Below are positions 6,314 through 13,784 of a stretch of DNA of 21,225 nt, piece by piece. Each line of letters opens with the position of its first letter. Position 1 is the stretch's first letter. The DNA is from Ruminococcus sp. UBA4385. GTDB taxonomy: Bacteria; Bacillota_A; Clostridia; Oscillospirales; Ruminococcaceae. A program made the translations under genes and the position numbers. The notes under the pieces are model-generated. The model had not been told where the DNA came from. It saw only the letters and a program-made list of their open reading frames with translations, and searched no databases. The stretch lies in NCBI GenBank assembly GCA_002391065.1, contig DGRP01000064.1:1-21225 (forward strand), in the 5' to 3' direction.

Positions 6314-7072
6314 GTGCAGTACAAGGTCCTGGTAGTTGACAATTCAAACTACGATCTGAGACACTACAGCAGTATGTCTGTATTTGAGGAATGCGGCTTT
6401 GAAATGTGCTCTCACACCTCCGAGCCGACAAAGGCTATCAGTGCCGCCGCTGATAATGAGTGCGACCTGATTCTGTGCATAAACAGACCATCGGCGGTGA
6501 TAGCGGCGGAGCTTCTGAAAAGAACTTCTATGGCAGGCATACGTATTCCGACCCTTGTTATCAGTCAGGTAAATGCTTCAAATGATATGCGTGAGTGTTT
6601 TCTTCTCGGTGCTGTTGACTACCTGATCGAGCCTGTTATGGACGATGATATACGCTCGGCACTCATAAGGGCTCAGAAGGCTATCGGCAAAAAGATAATG
6701 GCCAAGGAATATGAGCGTGCTATGGGAAAGGCGCTATCTGCCATTCCCGCTGTGCCGAAAAATGAAAGCTTCACAGCTAAGCTCAGAGAGCTTCTTGAAA
6801 AAACTCAGGGCAGTGCCCTGACTGTTGAGGCTGCCGCCGACTACTTCAGCTTTAACCCCGACTATTTCGGACGCTATTTCAAGCAGCGTACAGGTATCCC
6901 GTTCAGTGAGTTCTACAAAAAGCTCACTATGGACTATGCAGGACAGCTGCTTGCATCGGGACACTACAAAGTTCACGAGGTCAGCGATATGCTGGGCTTC
7001 GCCTCACCCGACTATTTTACAAGGGTGTTCAAAAAGGTTACGGGAAAGCTTCCGTCAAGCCTTCGTCGGTAA
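6314..7072 (+). CDS. AraC-family regulator with degenerate receiver domain
   Basis: A 252-residue cytoplasmic transcription factor. Residues 1-125 look like a response-regulator receiver (VQYKVLVVDNSNYD start with acidic-pocket Asp; LLGAVDYLIEPV near the end with the K/P region changed), but the phosphorylation segment reads DLILCINRPS, with no Asp at the usual place. Residues 150-252 are a double helix-turn-helix AraC domain (LTVEAAADYFSFNPDYFGRYFKQRTG and VHEVSDMLGFASPDYFTRVFKKVTG). GTG 6314 is chosen because GGAGG lies 7 nt upstream; the in-frame ATG at 6296 lies in the terminator T-tract and would precede that ribosome site. Its position between amt and gdhA suggests a nitrogen role, which is inference. 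The last 18 nt overlap the opposing ANTAR gene. Confidence 0.85.
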   Translation: MQYKVLVVDNSNYDLRHYSSMSVFEECGFEMCSHTSEPTKAISAAADNECDLILCINRPSAVIAAELLKRTSMAGIRIPTLVISQVNASNDMRECFLLGAVDYLIEPVMDDDIRSALIRAQKAIGKKIMAKEYERAMGKALSAIPAVPKNESFTAKLRELLEKTQGSALTVEAAADYFSFNPDYFGRYFKQRTGIPFSEFYKKLTMDYAGQLLASGHYKVHEVSDMLGFASPDYFTRVFKKVTGKLPSSLRR

Positions 7073-7249
7073 GCTGCCGAAACGCCTTATGACACGCTTT
7101 GCAGCGTCAGCCTTAGGTATGCACTTATCCATTGAGAGCTTTTGCAGGTACTTGTGAGCCTGCTCCTCGCTCATTTCACAGTGCTCTATCAGCAGAGCCT
7201 TTGCCCGACTGATAAGCTCCTTTTCTCCGATATTTACAGACATCATCAT
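7055..7249 (-). CDS. Stand-alone ANTAR-domain protein (64 residues)
   Basis: A tiny protein that is almost only an ANTAR RNA-binding domain: SRAKALLIEHCEMSEEQAHKYLQKLSMDKC, followed by IPKADAAKRVIRRFG. It shares the MSEE-x-AH, KL-x-MDKC and PK elements with the ANTAR domain of the glnA-linked regulator. There is no receiver, GAF or coiled-coil partner, so it may dimerise with that regulator, compete for its RNA, or act constitutively. ATG 7249 is the first of three consecutive ATG codons, 5 nt after GGGGGAG; 7246 is equally possible. The longer frame from 7270 would start with TTG at the -10 box. It is transcribed from its own promoter, divergent from gdhA, and its 3' end overlaps that of the AraC-type regulator by 18 nt. 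Confidence 0.8.
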   Translation of the reverse strand: MMMSVNIGEKELISRAKALLIEHCEMSEEQAHKYLQKLSMDKCIPKADAAKRVIRRFGSLPTKA

Positions 7250-7269
7250 AACCACTCCCCCGAATGACA

Positions 7270-7299
7270 ATTATAGAAAATGCGCTCGCTTTTTGTCAA
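7270..7299 (-). promoter_or_regulatory. Promoter of the stand-alone ANTAR gene
   Basis: TTGACA (7299-7294), 18-nt spacer, TATAAT (7275-7270) on the minus strand. The predicted start near 7263 leaves only about 14 nt before the ATG, so this gene has no room for a leader attenuator, unlike its neighbours. Confidence 0.7.
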
Positions 7300-7364
7300 T
7301 CGGGTAAAACGGCAAATGTCTGAAATTTAATGTATAAGATATGAAAATAAACGCAGCGCCGACA

Positions 7365-7394
7365 TTGACCTTTCATACATTTTTGCGGTATGAT
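7365..7394 (+). promoter_or_regulatory. gdhA promoter
   Basis: TTGACC (7365-7370), 18-nt spacer, TATGAT (7389-7394). Predicted start is near 7401. The 32-nt leader contains no terminator and no GC-RAKG motif, so gdhA seems outside the attenuation set. CATAC (7374-7378) and GTATG (7388-7392) form an inverted repeat inside the promoter. Confidence 0.6.
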
Positions 7395-7399
7395 TTTAA

Positions 7400-8767
<1,368 letters not shown>

Positions 8768-8776
8768 GGAGAGCCT

Positions 8777-8914
8777 ATGAAAGAGAACACCGATTTCGTA
8801 TGCTTCATAGAAATAGATCACCCCGAGATGCTTCTGAATATCCCCGAAAGGGACAGAAGACTTGATACGATCAACTACTGTGAATACTGCGAGAATACAG
8901 AGACCTACGACTAA
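8777..8914 (+). CDS. Small acidic protein co-transcribed with gdhA (45 residues)
   Basis: ATG 8777 follows AAGGAG at good spacing, 9 nt after the gdhA stop, and runs to TAA at 8912. The product begins MKENTDFVCFIEIDHPEML and ends with NYCEYCENTETYD. It is acidic, has no membrane segment, and carries a C-x-x-C pair plus an earlier cysteine. I do not recognise it. The tight spacing and good ribosome site argue that it is a real gene translated with GDH. A regulatory or metal-binding partner of GDH is possible but unproven. Confidence 0.6.
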   Translation: MKENTDFVCFIEIDHPEMLLNIPERDRRLDTINYCEYCENTETYD

Positions 8915-8928
8915 AAAATAACATAAAA

Positions 8929-8973
8929 CATTGCAGTACCGTACCTGTCCAACCCCGGGGCGGTACTGCGGTG
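8929..8973 (+). terminator. GC-rich hairpin between the gdhA unit and pntA (weak terminator or processing site)
   Basis: GCAGTACCG (8933-8941) and CGGTACTGC (8961-8969) pair perfectly, extended outward by CATT/GGTG with wobbles, around a 19-nt loop containing CCCCGGGG. The following GGTGTTTATTATAG is a poor T-tract. Since no clear promoter precedes pntA, this may be a partial terminator setting the ratio of gdhA to pnt expression, or an mRNA end stabiliser. Confidence 0.5.
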
Positions 8974-9000
8974 TTTATTATAGAGTAAGGGAGTAATGTG

Positions 9001-10122
9001 ATGAAAACTATTCTGGTATGTAAGGAGAGCGACCCTCGGGAAACGAGAGTGGCGCTCGTGCCCGATGACGTAAAGCGCCTCACAGCTATGGGCTATGAAA
9101 TAAGCGTTGTGCGCACGGCAGGAGAGAAAAGCGGCTTTTCCGACTCCGCCTATGAGAAGGCAGGAGCAAAGCTTGTTTCTTCAAACGAAGAGGGCTATAA
9201 GGGTAAGGAGATAGTACTTCGTATTATGAAGCCCGAGAATATCGAAGGCATTGAAAGCGGAACTTTGCACCTTAGCTACCTTGACCCGTTTAACGAAAAG
9301 GAACTTCTTAATAATATGGCAAAGGCAGGCATCAGGGCAGTCTCGCTCGAAATGATACCGAGGACCACCCTCGCTCAGAAGATGGACGTTCAGTCCTCGC
9401 AGACCTCACTCGCAGGCTATGTGGCTGTGGTGAACGCTGCGGCAAGGCTGCCGAAGATACTGCCGATGATGGTTACGCCCTCGGGTACTATCAACCCTGC
9501 AAGAGTGTTCATCATAGGTGTCGGAGTTGCAGGACTTCAGGCAATAGCAACAGCCAAAAGACTTGGCGCAAGGGTCGATGCATTCGATACCCGCCCCGTA
9601 GTTGAGGAGCAGGTAAAGAGCCTGGGCGCAAGCTTTGTGAAGATAGACCTCGGAGAGATGGGTCAAACAGACCAGGGCTATGCAAAGGAGCTCACTCCCG
9701 AGCAGGTTGCTAAACAGCAGGAGGCTCAGGCTAAGGTGTGTGAGCGCTCAAACATTGTTATCACGACTGCTAAGGTGTTCGGAAGAAAGGCTCCCGTCCT
9801 CATCAAAAAAGATGTGCTCGACCGCATGATGCCGGGCTCGGTGGTGGTTGATATGGCAGTATCCACAGGCGGAAACGTTGAGGGCTCAAAGCTGTTTGAA
9901 GACGTTGTTACCGACAACGGTGTTACTATCATGTCGGGTGATCTGCTTGAGCGTCAGGTGCCGTTTGATGCATCTAAGATGCTGTCGGGAAACTTCACGG
10001 CTTTCCTTACTCACTTCTATAATAAAGAGTCGAAGGAGCTTGAAATAAACCTTAATGACGAGATAATGAAGGGCTGTCTGCTTACACAGGACGGCAGTAT
10101 AATACATGAAAGATTCAAGTGA
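9001..10122 (+). CDS. pntAA: NAD(P) transhydrogenase subunit alpha part 1 (NAD(H)-binding domain I)
   Basis: Soluble NAD(H)-binding subunit of the proton-translocating transhydrogenase, 373 residues. The N-terminal alanine dehydrogenase/PNT domain begins MKTILVCKESDPRETRVALVPDDVKRL. The NAD-binding Rossmann part carries VFIIGVGVAGLQAIATAKRLGA with DAFDTRPVVEEQVKSLGA, and KKDVLDRMMPGSVVVDMAVSTGGN follows. It lacks the C-terminal membrane helices, which are encoded by the next gene, as in the three-subunit enzymes of many bacteria. GGGAG lies 7 nt before ATG 9001; a GTG at 8998 sits too close to the site. The first of three tightly linked genes (15-nt gap to the next). Confidence 0.92.
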   Translation: MKTILVCKESDPRETRVALVPDDVKRLTAMGYEISVVRTAGEKSGFSDSAYEKAGAKLVSSNEEGYKGKEIVLRIMKPENIEGIESGTLHLSYLDPFNEKELLNNMAKAGIRAVSLEMIPRTTLAQKMDVQSSQTSLAGYVAVVNAAARLPKILPMMVTPSGTINPARVFIIGVGVAGLQAIATAKRLGARVDAFDTRPVVEEQVKSLGASFVKIDLGEMGQTDQGYAKELTPEQVAKQQEAQAKVCERSNIVITTAKVFGRKAPVLIKKDVLDRMMPGSVVVDMAVSTGGNVEGSKLFEDVVTDNGVTIMSGDLLERQVPFDASKMLSGNFTAFLTHFYNKESKELEINLNDEIMKGCLLTQDGSIIHERFK

Positions 10123-10137
10123 TCGGAGGAAAGTAAT

Positions 10138-10443
10138 ATGGCAACAGGAGAGATACTTCTGCTGGTTTTTGTATTCGTTATCGCAGGCTTTCTGGGAGTG
10201 GAGCTTATTTCAAAGGTTCCCTCGCAGCTGCACACTCCCCTTATGTCGGGAACGAATGCGATCTCGGGCATTACTATAGTAGGTGCGATCTCAGCTACTG
10301 CGGTGGCGCTTCATACTGACGGTATGGTGAGCAATATCTGCGGCTTTGCGGCTATTGTACTTGCTGCGATAAACGTTATAGGCGGCTATCTGGTAACAGA
10401 CAGAATGCTCGGAATGTTCAAGAAAAAGGGGGATAAAAAGTGA
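10138..10443 (+). CDS. pntAB: NAD(P) transhydrogenase subunit alpha part 2 (membrane subunit)
   Basis: A 101-residue membrane protein with about three to four helices (EILLLVFVFVIAGFLGVELI; HTPLMSGTNAISGITIVGA; NICGFAAIVLAAINVIGGYLV). The HTPLMSGTNAISGI segment is the hallmark of domain II of the alpha subunit, which with PntB forms the proton channel. A basic C-terminus (KKKGDKK) faces the cytoplasm. GGAGG lies 7-8 nt before the ATG. Its stop overlaps the GTG start of pntB by 3 nt, so the two are translationally coupled. Confidence 0.92.
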   Translation: MATGEILLLVFVFVIAGFLGVELISKVPSQLHTPLMSGTNAISGITIVGAISATAVALHTDGMVSNICGFAAIVLAAINVIGGYLVTDRMLGMFKKKGDKK

Positions 10444-11876
10444 GCTGGGAAAATATAAGCACCGTCCTGACAACTATACTTTATATGGTCTCGGCGGTGC
10501 TGTTTATCCGTGGAATAAAGCTGCTGGGCAAGGCTGACACAGCAAGAAAAGGAAACCTTATGTCCTCGGTCGGAATGCTTATCGCAGTTGTGACAGTGCT
10601 TTTGGAGAAAAAAGTCACAGATACTCTTACCGAGGGTCCTGCAAAGAACGCTTATATCTGGGCGATAGCAGCGATAGCTCTCGGCGGTGTTATAGGAGCT
10701 GTATGGGCTAAGAAGGTCGAGATGACAGGAATGCCGCAGCTTGTTGCACTCTTTAACGGCTTCGGAGGTCTGTCCTCACTGCTGGTGGCACTTACTCAGT
10801 ATATGACTGACAAAAGCATAAACGTGTTCTCATCGGCAGCACTCGGGCTTACTATCGCTATCGGTGCGATAGCTTTTACAGGCTCGATAGTTGCATGGGG
10901 AAAGCTTTCGGGAAAAATGTTTAAGAAGAACATTTCTATCCCGGGAAAGAATGCTATAAATGCAATACTGGCGGTTATCGGTCTCGGCGGAGTTGTGCTT
11001 TACTCACTCTCTATCGCTGATATTGTTTCGGTAAAGGTCGGAGACATTGGCATTATCATTGTGACTGCTGCTTATCTGATACTTGGTCTTACAATGGTAG
11101 TTGCTATCGGAGGCGGAGATATGCCTGTTATAATCTCGCTGCTGAATGCTTTTTCGGGACTGGCAGCAGCGTTTGCAGGACTGTCTATTTCAAACTCGGT
11201 GCTTGTTGTTTCGGGCTGTCTGGTAGGAACATCGGGACTGATACTCACACTCATTATGTGCAAAGCTATGAACAGAAAGCTCACAGCACTCCTCTTCTCC
11301 TCGTTCGGAGCAAGCGCTAAGAAGGGTGCTCAGGGTGAAGCAAAAGAGCCGAAGTCAATGTCCGTTGAGGACGCTTATCTTATCCTTGAGGCGGCAAGCT
11401 CGGTAGTGTTTATCCCGGGTTACGGAATGGCAGTTGCACAGGCTCAGCATGCTGTAAAGGAGCTTTGTGACAAGCTAGAGGAAAACGGTGCTGAGGTAAG
11501 CTTCGCTATCCACCCCGTAGCAGGAAGAATGCCGGGACACATGAACGTACTTCTTGCCGAAGCTAACGTTCCTTACGAGCAGCTTAAAACTGCTGATGAG
11601 ATGAACCCTCAGATGTCAAATACCGATGTTGCTATCGTTATCGGTGCGAACGATGTTGTAAACCCCTCGGCTATCGACGATGAGACCTCGCCCCTTTACG
11701 GAATGCCTATCATCAATGCCTTTGAGGCAAGAACTGTTTTCGTTCTTAAAAGAGGTAAAGGTACGGGCTTCTCGGGAGTGGAGAACCCTCTCTTTACCAA
11801 TGACAATACTGTTATGATCTACGGCGACGCAAAGCAGACCGTATCCTCTATGGTAAGCGAGTTTGACGAAGGCTGA
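10440..11876 (+). CDS. pntB: NAD(P) transhydrogenase subunit beta
   Basis: The 478-residue NADP(H)-binding and membrane subunit; with PntAA and PntAB it uses the proton gradient to drive hydride transfer from NADH to NADP+. About eight or nine helices fill residues 1-275. The C-terminal domain III starts after the linker near 300: SSVVFIPGYGMAVAQAQH is the NADP-binding loop, IHPVAGRMPGHMNVLLAEANVPY follows, and DVAIVIGANDVVNP and AFEARTVFVLKRGKGTGFSGVENPLF close it. The start is GTG, overlapping the pntAB stop, with GGGGG as ribosome site. It provides NADPH that would serve the NADP-dependent GDH encoded just upstream. Confidence 0.94.
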   Translation: MSWENISTVLTTILYMVSAVLFIRGIKLLGKADTARKGNLMSSVGMLIAVVTVLLEKKVTDTLTEGPAKNAYIWAIAAIALGGVIGAVWAKKVEMTGMPQLVALFNGFGGLSSLLVALTQYMTDKSINVFSSAALGLTIAIGAIAFTGSIVAWGKLSGKMFKKNISIPGKNAINAILAVIGLGGVVLYSLSIADIVSVKVGDIGIIIVTAAYLILGLTMVVAIGGGDMPVIISLLNAFSGLAAAFAGLSISNSVLVVSGCLVGTSGLILTLIMCKAMNRKLTALLFSSFGASAKKGAQGEAKEPKSMSVEDAYLILEAASSVVFIPGYGMAVAQAQHAVKELCDKLEENGAEVSFAIHPVAGRMPGHMNVLLAEANVPYEQLKTADEMNPQMSNTDVAIVIGANDVVNPSAIDDETSPLYGMPIINAFEARTVFVLKRGKGTGFSGVENPLFTNDNTVMIYGDAKQTVSSMVSEFDEG

Positions 11877-11920
11877 TAAACATTCGATTTATATGAGCTA
11901 TATTCCCCTTGTGGTATTTA

Positions 11921-11980
11921 GGCAACACCGCACAACCCGCGGCTAACGCATCTGATGCACATGGGTCGTGCGGTGTTGCC
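11921..11980. repeat. 60-bp palindromic element with perfect 13-bp ends (MITE- or REP-like)
   Basis: GGCAACACCGCAC (11921-11933) and GTGCGGTGTTGCC (11968-11980) are perfect inverted repeats. Inside are ACCC/GGGT and GCATC-T-GATGC pairs, giving a long cruciform. TTA directly flanks both ends, a possible 3-bp target duplication. Neither strand shows a T-tract, so it is not a simple terminator. A 13-nt near-copy of one end (one mismatch) occurs at 238-250. Confidence 0.6.
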
Positions 11981-11982
11981 TT

Positions 11983-12024
11983 AAAAAGCCTATATACCGC
12001 TTAAATGCAGTATATAGGCTTTTT
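11983..12024. terminator. Bidirectional terminator after pntB
   Basis: AAAAAGCCTATATAC (11983-11997) and GTATATAGGCTTTTT (12010-12024) form a perfect 15-bp stem around a 12-nt loop, with T-run on the plus side and A-run on the other. It ends the transhydrogenase operon. Confidence 0.85.
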
Positions 12025-12039
12025 AATGCCGACAGTCTG

Positions 12040-12074
12040 TTGACAAAAAGAACTATACATGATAAAATTATCAT
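12040..12074 (+). promoter_or_regulatory. Promoter with palindromic operator-like site over the -10 box
   Basis: TTGACA (12040-12045), 17-nt spacer, TAAAAT (12063-12068). The -10 lies inside ATGATAA-AA-TTATCAT (12059-12074), a perfect 7-2-7 inverted repeat resembling the Fur/PerR class of boxes. A repressor bound there would block the promoter. The family resemblance is inference. Confidence 0.6.
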
Positions 12075-12094
12075 GAAACCGAGGTGCTCAGACT

Positions 12095-12460
12095 GTGAAA
12101 AATAAGAAACTATGGATAGCCGCTGCGCTGGCGGTCATAATTATAAGCGGTGCTTTGAGCGCCTATATGCTTCTGCATTCGCATGGAAAAACTGTTGAGA
12201 TAATCTCCGACGGCAAAACGATATACACGCTTGACCTCAGCCGTGAAAGCGACCATGAAATCGTGGTTGAATATAAGGGCAGAAAAAATGTCATCAAGAT
12301 AGAAGACGGCGACATTTATATGAGCGAAGCCGAATGTCCCGACCACACCTGCATAAAGACAGGGCGCCTGAGCAAAAGCGGAGTGCCTATAGTCTGCCTT
12401 CCGAACAAGCTGATGATAAGATACAAGGAAGGCGGTGAGCTTGATGCCGCAACTCAGTAA
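12095..12460 (+). CDS. NusG domain II-containing exported or membrane-anchored protein
   Basis: A 121-residue protein with an N-terminal membrane anchor or signal segment (KKLWIAAALAVIIISGALSAYMLL) followed by a small extracytoplasmic beta domain. The segment EAECPDHTCIKTGRLSKSG followed by PIVCLPNKLMI, with C-x4-C and a third cysteine, is characteristic of the NusG_II family. In Firmicutes this gene commonly sits next to the Gx transporter / heptaprenyl diphosphate synthase component I gene, exactly as here. Its biochemical role is not established; links to flavinylated extracytoplasmic electron transfer have been suggested from gene neighbourhoods. Start is GTG 12095 with GAGGTG 8 nt upstream. 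The promoter carries a Fur-like palindrome, so metal or redox control is possible. Confidence 0.8.
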   Translation: MKNKKLWIAAALAVIIISGALSAYMLLHSHGKTVEIISDGKTIYTLDLSRESDHEIVVEYKGRKNVIKIEDGDIYMSEAECPDHTCIKTGRLSKSGVPIVCLPNKLMIRYKEGGELDAATQ

Positions 12461-12959
12461 AACACAAAGGCTGGTGCGGCTGGGGCTGCTGACCTCACTT
12501 GCACTGATCATCTTTGTGGTTGAGATGCAGATACCGAACCCCGTACCGATACCGGGAGTAAAGCTCGGACTTGCAAACATCATCACTGTCTATGCGGTAT
12601 ACCGCTACAGGTGGCACGAGGTACTGGGAGTTCTTCTTATACGGGTACTGCTCGGAGCTGTATTCGGAGGTAACGTTATGGCGATACCGTTCAGCCTTAC
12701 AGGAGGTCTGCTCTGTCTTCTCGGAATGCTCGTTATGAAGCGTTTTATTGATGAGGAGCACGTCTGGATAGCAAGCCTTTTCTCGGCAGTGCTTCACAAC
12801 CTAGGACAGACAGCAGCAGCCATCGTTGTTATGCAGACAACAGCGGTCATCACCTATCTGCCCTTTCTTATCTTCACGGGCAGTATAGCCGGTGTTTTTA
12901 CAGGGCTTGCGGCACAGCTTCTTATGAAAAAGCTGAAGCTCAACAAAGTAGAAAAATAA
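12444..12959 (+). CDS. Gx transporter family / heptaprenyl diphosphate synthase component I-like membrane protein
   Basis: A 171-residue integral membrane protein with about five helices (LGLLTSLALIIFVVEMQIPN; IITVYAVYRY; VLGVLLIRVLLGAVFGGNVMAIPFSLTGGLLCLLGMLVM; ASLFSAVLHNLGQTAAAIVVM; YLPFLIFTGSIAGVFTGLAAQLL). The N-terminal PGVKLGLANIITVYAVY and the GAVFGGNVMAIPFSLTGG segments mark the Hpre_diP_synt_I family, which resembles ECF-type substrate-binding S components. The overlap with the NusG_II gene shows translational coupling. ATG 12444 is preferred (GGTGAG just upstream); the in-frame GTG at 12435 is an alternative. Despite the old name, members are more likely transporters or membrane partners than prenyl synthases. 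Confidence 0.8.
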   Translation: MPQLSKTQRLVRLGLLTSLALIIFVVEMQIPNPVPIPGVKLGLANIITVYAVYRYRWHEVLGVLLIRVLLGAVFGGNVMAIPFSLTGGLLCLLGMLVMKRFIDEEHVWIASLFSAVLHNLGQTAAAIVVMQTTAVITYLPFLIFTGSIAGVFTGLAAQLLMKKLKLNKVEK

Positions 12960-12984
12960 CAGGCAGCTTAGCGCTGCCTGTTTT
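12960..12984 (+). terminator. Terminator of the NusG_II-Gx operon, partly built from pseudogene sequence
   Basis: CAGGCAGC (12960-12967), loop TTAGC, GCTGCCTG (12973-12980), then TTTT. It begins at the stop codon of the upstream gene. Its 3' arm and T-tract coincide with the last recognisable codons (Lys-Thr-Gly, read on the other strand) of the GH5-like pseudogene fragment. Confidence 0.7.
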
Positions 12985-13199
12985 CATCTCGGCCACAAGC
13001 TCGGTAGGTGTCAGACCTCTTATCTCACCGCTTCTGGCAAGGTCTGTCTTAACTTCAGGCGTATCGGCTTTACTGCTTGAAGCACTGCTATCTGAGCCTG
13101 CCGACGATGAGCTATCACTGTCAGAGCTTCCTCAGGCGCTCAGCATACACGCTGACATAACATGCGCCGTGATAATTGATACCGCACGAAATTTCTCAT
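12976..13199 (-). pseudogene. 5' remnant of a GH5-type lipoprotein glycoside hydrolase gene
   Basis: Starting at ATG 13199 after a GAGGTG site, the minus strand encodes a decayed lipoprotein start. After a frameshift near the fifth or sixth codon the frame reads AVSIITAHVMSACMLSA, then a TGA where the lipobox cysteine codon (TGC or TGT) is expected. It continues with a Ser-rich linker GSSDSDSSSSAGSDSSAS, then LARSGEIRGLTPTELVAEMKTG. The last part matches the entry of GH5 endoglucanases, whose next residues would be WNLGNT; here homology stops at the Gly codon. It followed the GH51 gene by 9 nt, so this was once a polysaccharide-degradation operon. Family assignment rests on the short TPTELVAEMKTG motif. 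Confidence 0.55.
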
Positions 13200-13208
13200 A
13201 TCAGCACC

Positions 13209-13436
13209 TCAGGCTTTCTTAAATCTCAGAACGTTCCACGAATGCTTTTCAAAAACTATGCTCTCCCCTGCTGCCTTATCTTCGGGCTTTACATTATCGG
13301 GCTTGTCAAGTGAATTTACTGCTTTCAGGTCATCGCAGTTGAGCACTGTATGCTGATACAGCTTATAGCCCTCGGGAAGACTTATCTCAAGCTCACTGTC
13401 CTCATCAAGCGAACGGTTTACTGCAAAGACAGTTCT
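13209..13436 (-). pseudogene. 3' remnant of a GH51 alpha-L-arabinofuranosidase gene
   Basis: The minus strand encodes the last 75 residues of the enzyme, beginning RTVFAVNRSLDEDSELEISL and ending HSWNVLRFKKA with TGA at 13211-13209. The segments VFAVNRSLDED, LNCDDLKAVNSLDKP and SIVFEKHSWNVLRF are typical of the C-terminal beta-sandwich of GH51 arabinofuranosidases, which are about 500 residues long. The catalytic barrel is absent: upstream of 13436 the sequence changes to an unrelated gene on the other strand. The remaining frame is intact, so the loss looks like a clean deletion or rearrangement. Confidence 0.72.
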
Positions 13437-13648
13437 ATACCTACAGGCAGTACCGTCCGAATGATGAATATAAAAAATATAACGTGGGCGAAGACACCCC
13501 CACAGTTAGAGACGATTATGTATATCACTATATAACAGAAAATAACGGCAGGGTAATAGTTTTTTCCTTTTATTCGGGCAGGGATAATTATACCGCACAG
13601 CAGGAAAGGGATTATTTTCTTAGTGTGGTAAATCTCTTGACTGAATAA
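13433..13648 (+). pseudogene. 3' remnant of an unidentified gene, facing away from the GH51 fragment
   Basis: From about 13433 the plus strand is open for 71 codons to TAA 13646-13648, reading FYTYRQYRPNDEYKKYNVGE, then a Tyr-rich stretch with ENNGRVIVFSFYSGRDNYT and ending RDYFLSVVNLLTE. The composition and the continuing pattern look like true coding sequence (the C-terminus of a larger protein), but no start codon or ribosome site precedes it, and it begins where the GH51 homology on the other strand stops. I do not recognise the family. A terminator follows about 30 nt downstream. Confidence 0.5.
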
Positions 13649-13677
13649 ATAAAACAAATATCTATAAATAATACATG

Positions 13678-13711
13678 GCGGTATCCAAAAAAGTTTGGTG
13701 CCGTTTTTTTG
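13678..13711 (+). terminator. Intrinsic terminator downstream of the 3' gene remnant
   Basis: CGGTA (13679-13683) plus CCAAA (13685-13689), loop AAAG, TTTGG (13694-13698) plus TGCCG (13699-13703), one bulged T, followed by seven T. It probably served the decayed rightward gene, and now also marks the edge of the mobile element. Confidence 0.65.
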
Positions 13712-13784
13712 TGGGCGTTTTTTCTTTTTCCCTTACCATATGGTTTATTTGTGGAAATATACTATTGAAGCTTGGGGTTAAAGA

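Noticed and set aside
11921..11980. Calling the palindrome a pntB terminator
   Set aside because: No T-tract on either strand, and a perfect bidirectional terminator follows immediately at 11983-12024.
13418..13657. A 79-codon minus-strand frame across the rearrangement joint
   Set aside because: It crosses from GH51 into an unrelated sequence in a frame that matches neither, has no ribosome site, and is antisense to a better coding frame.
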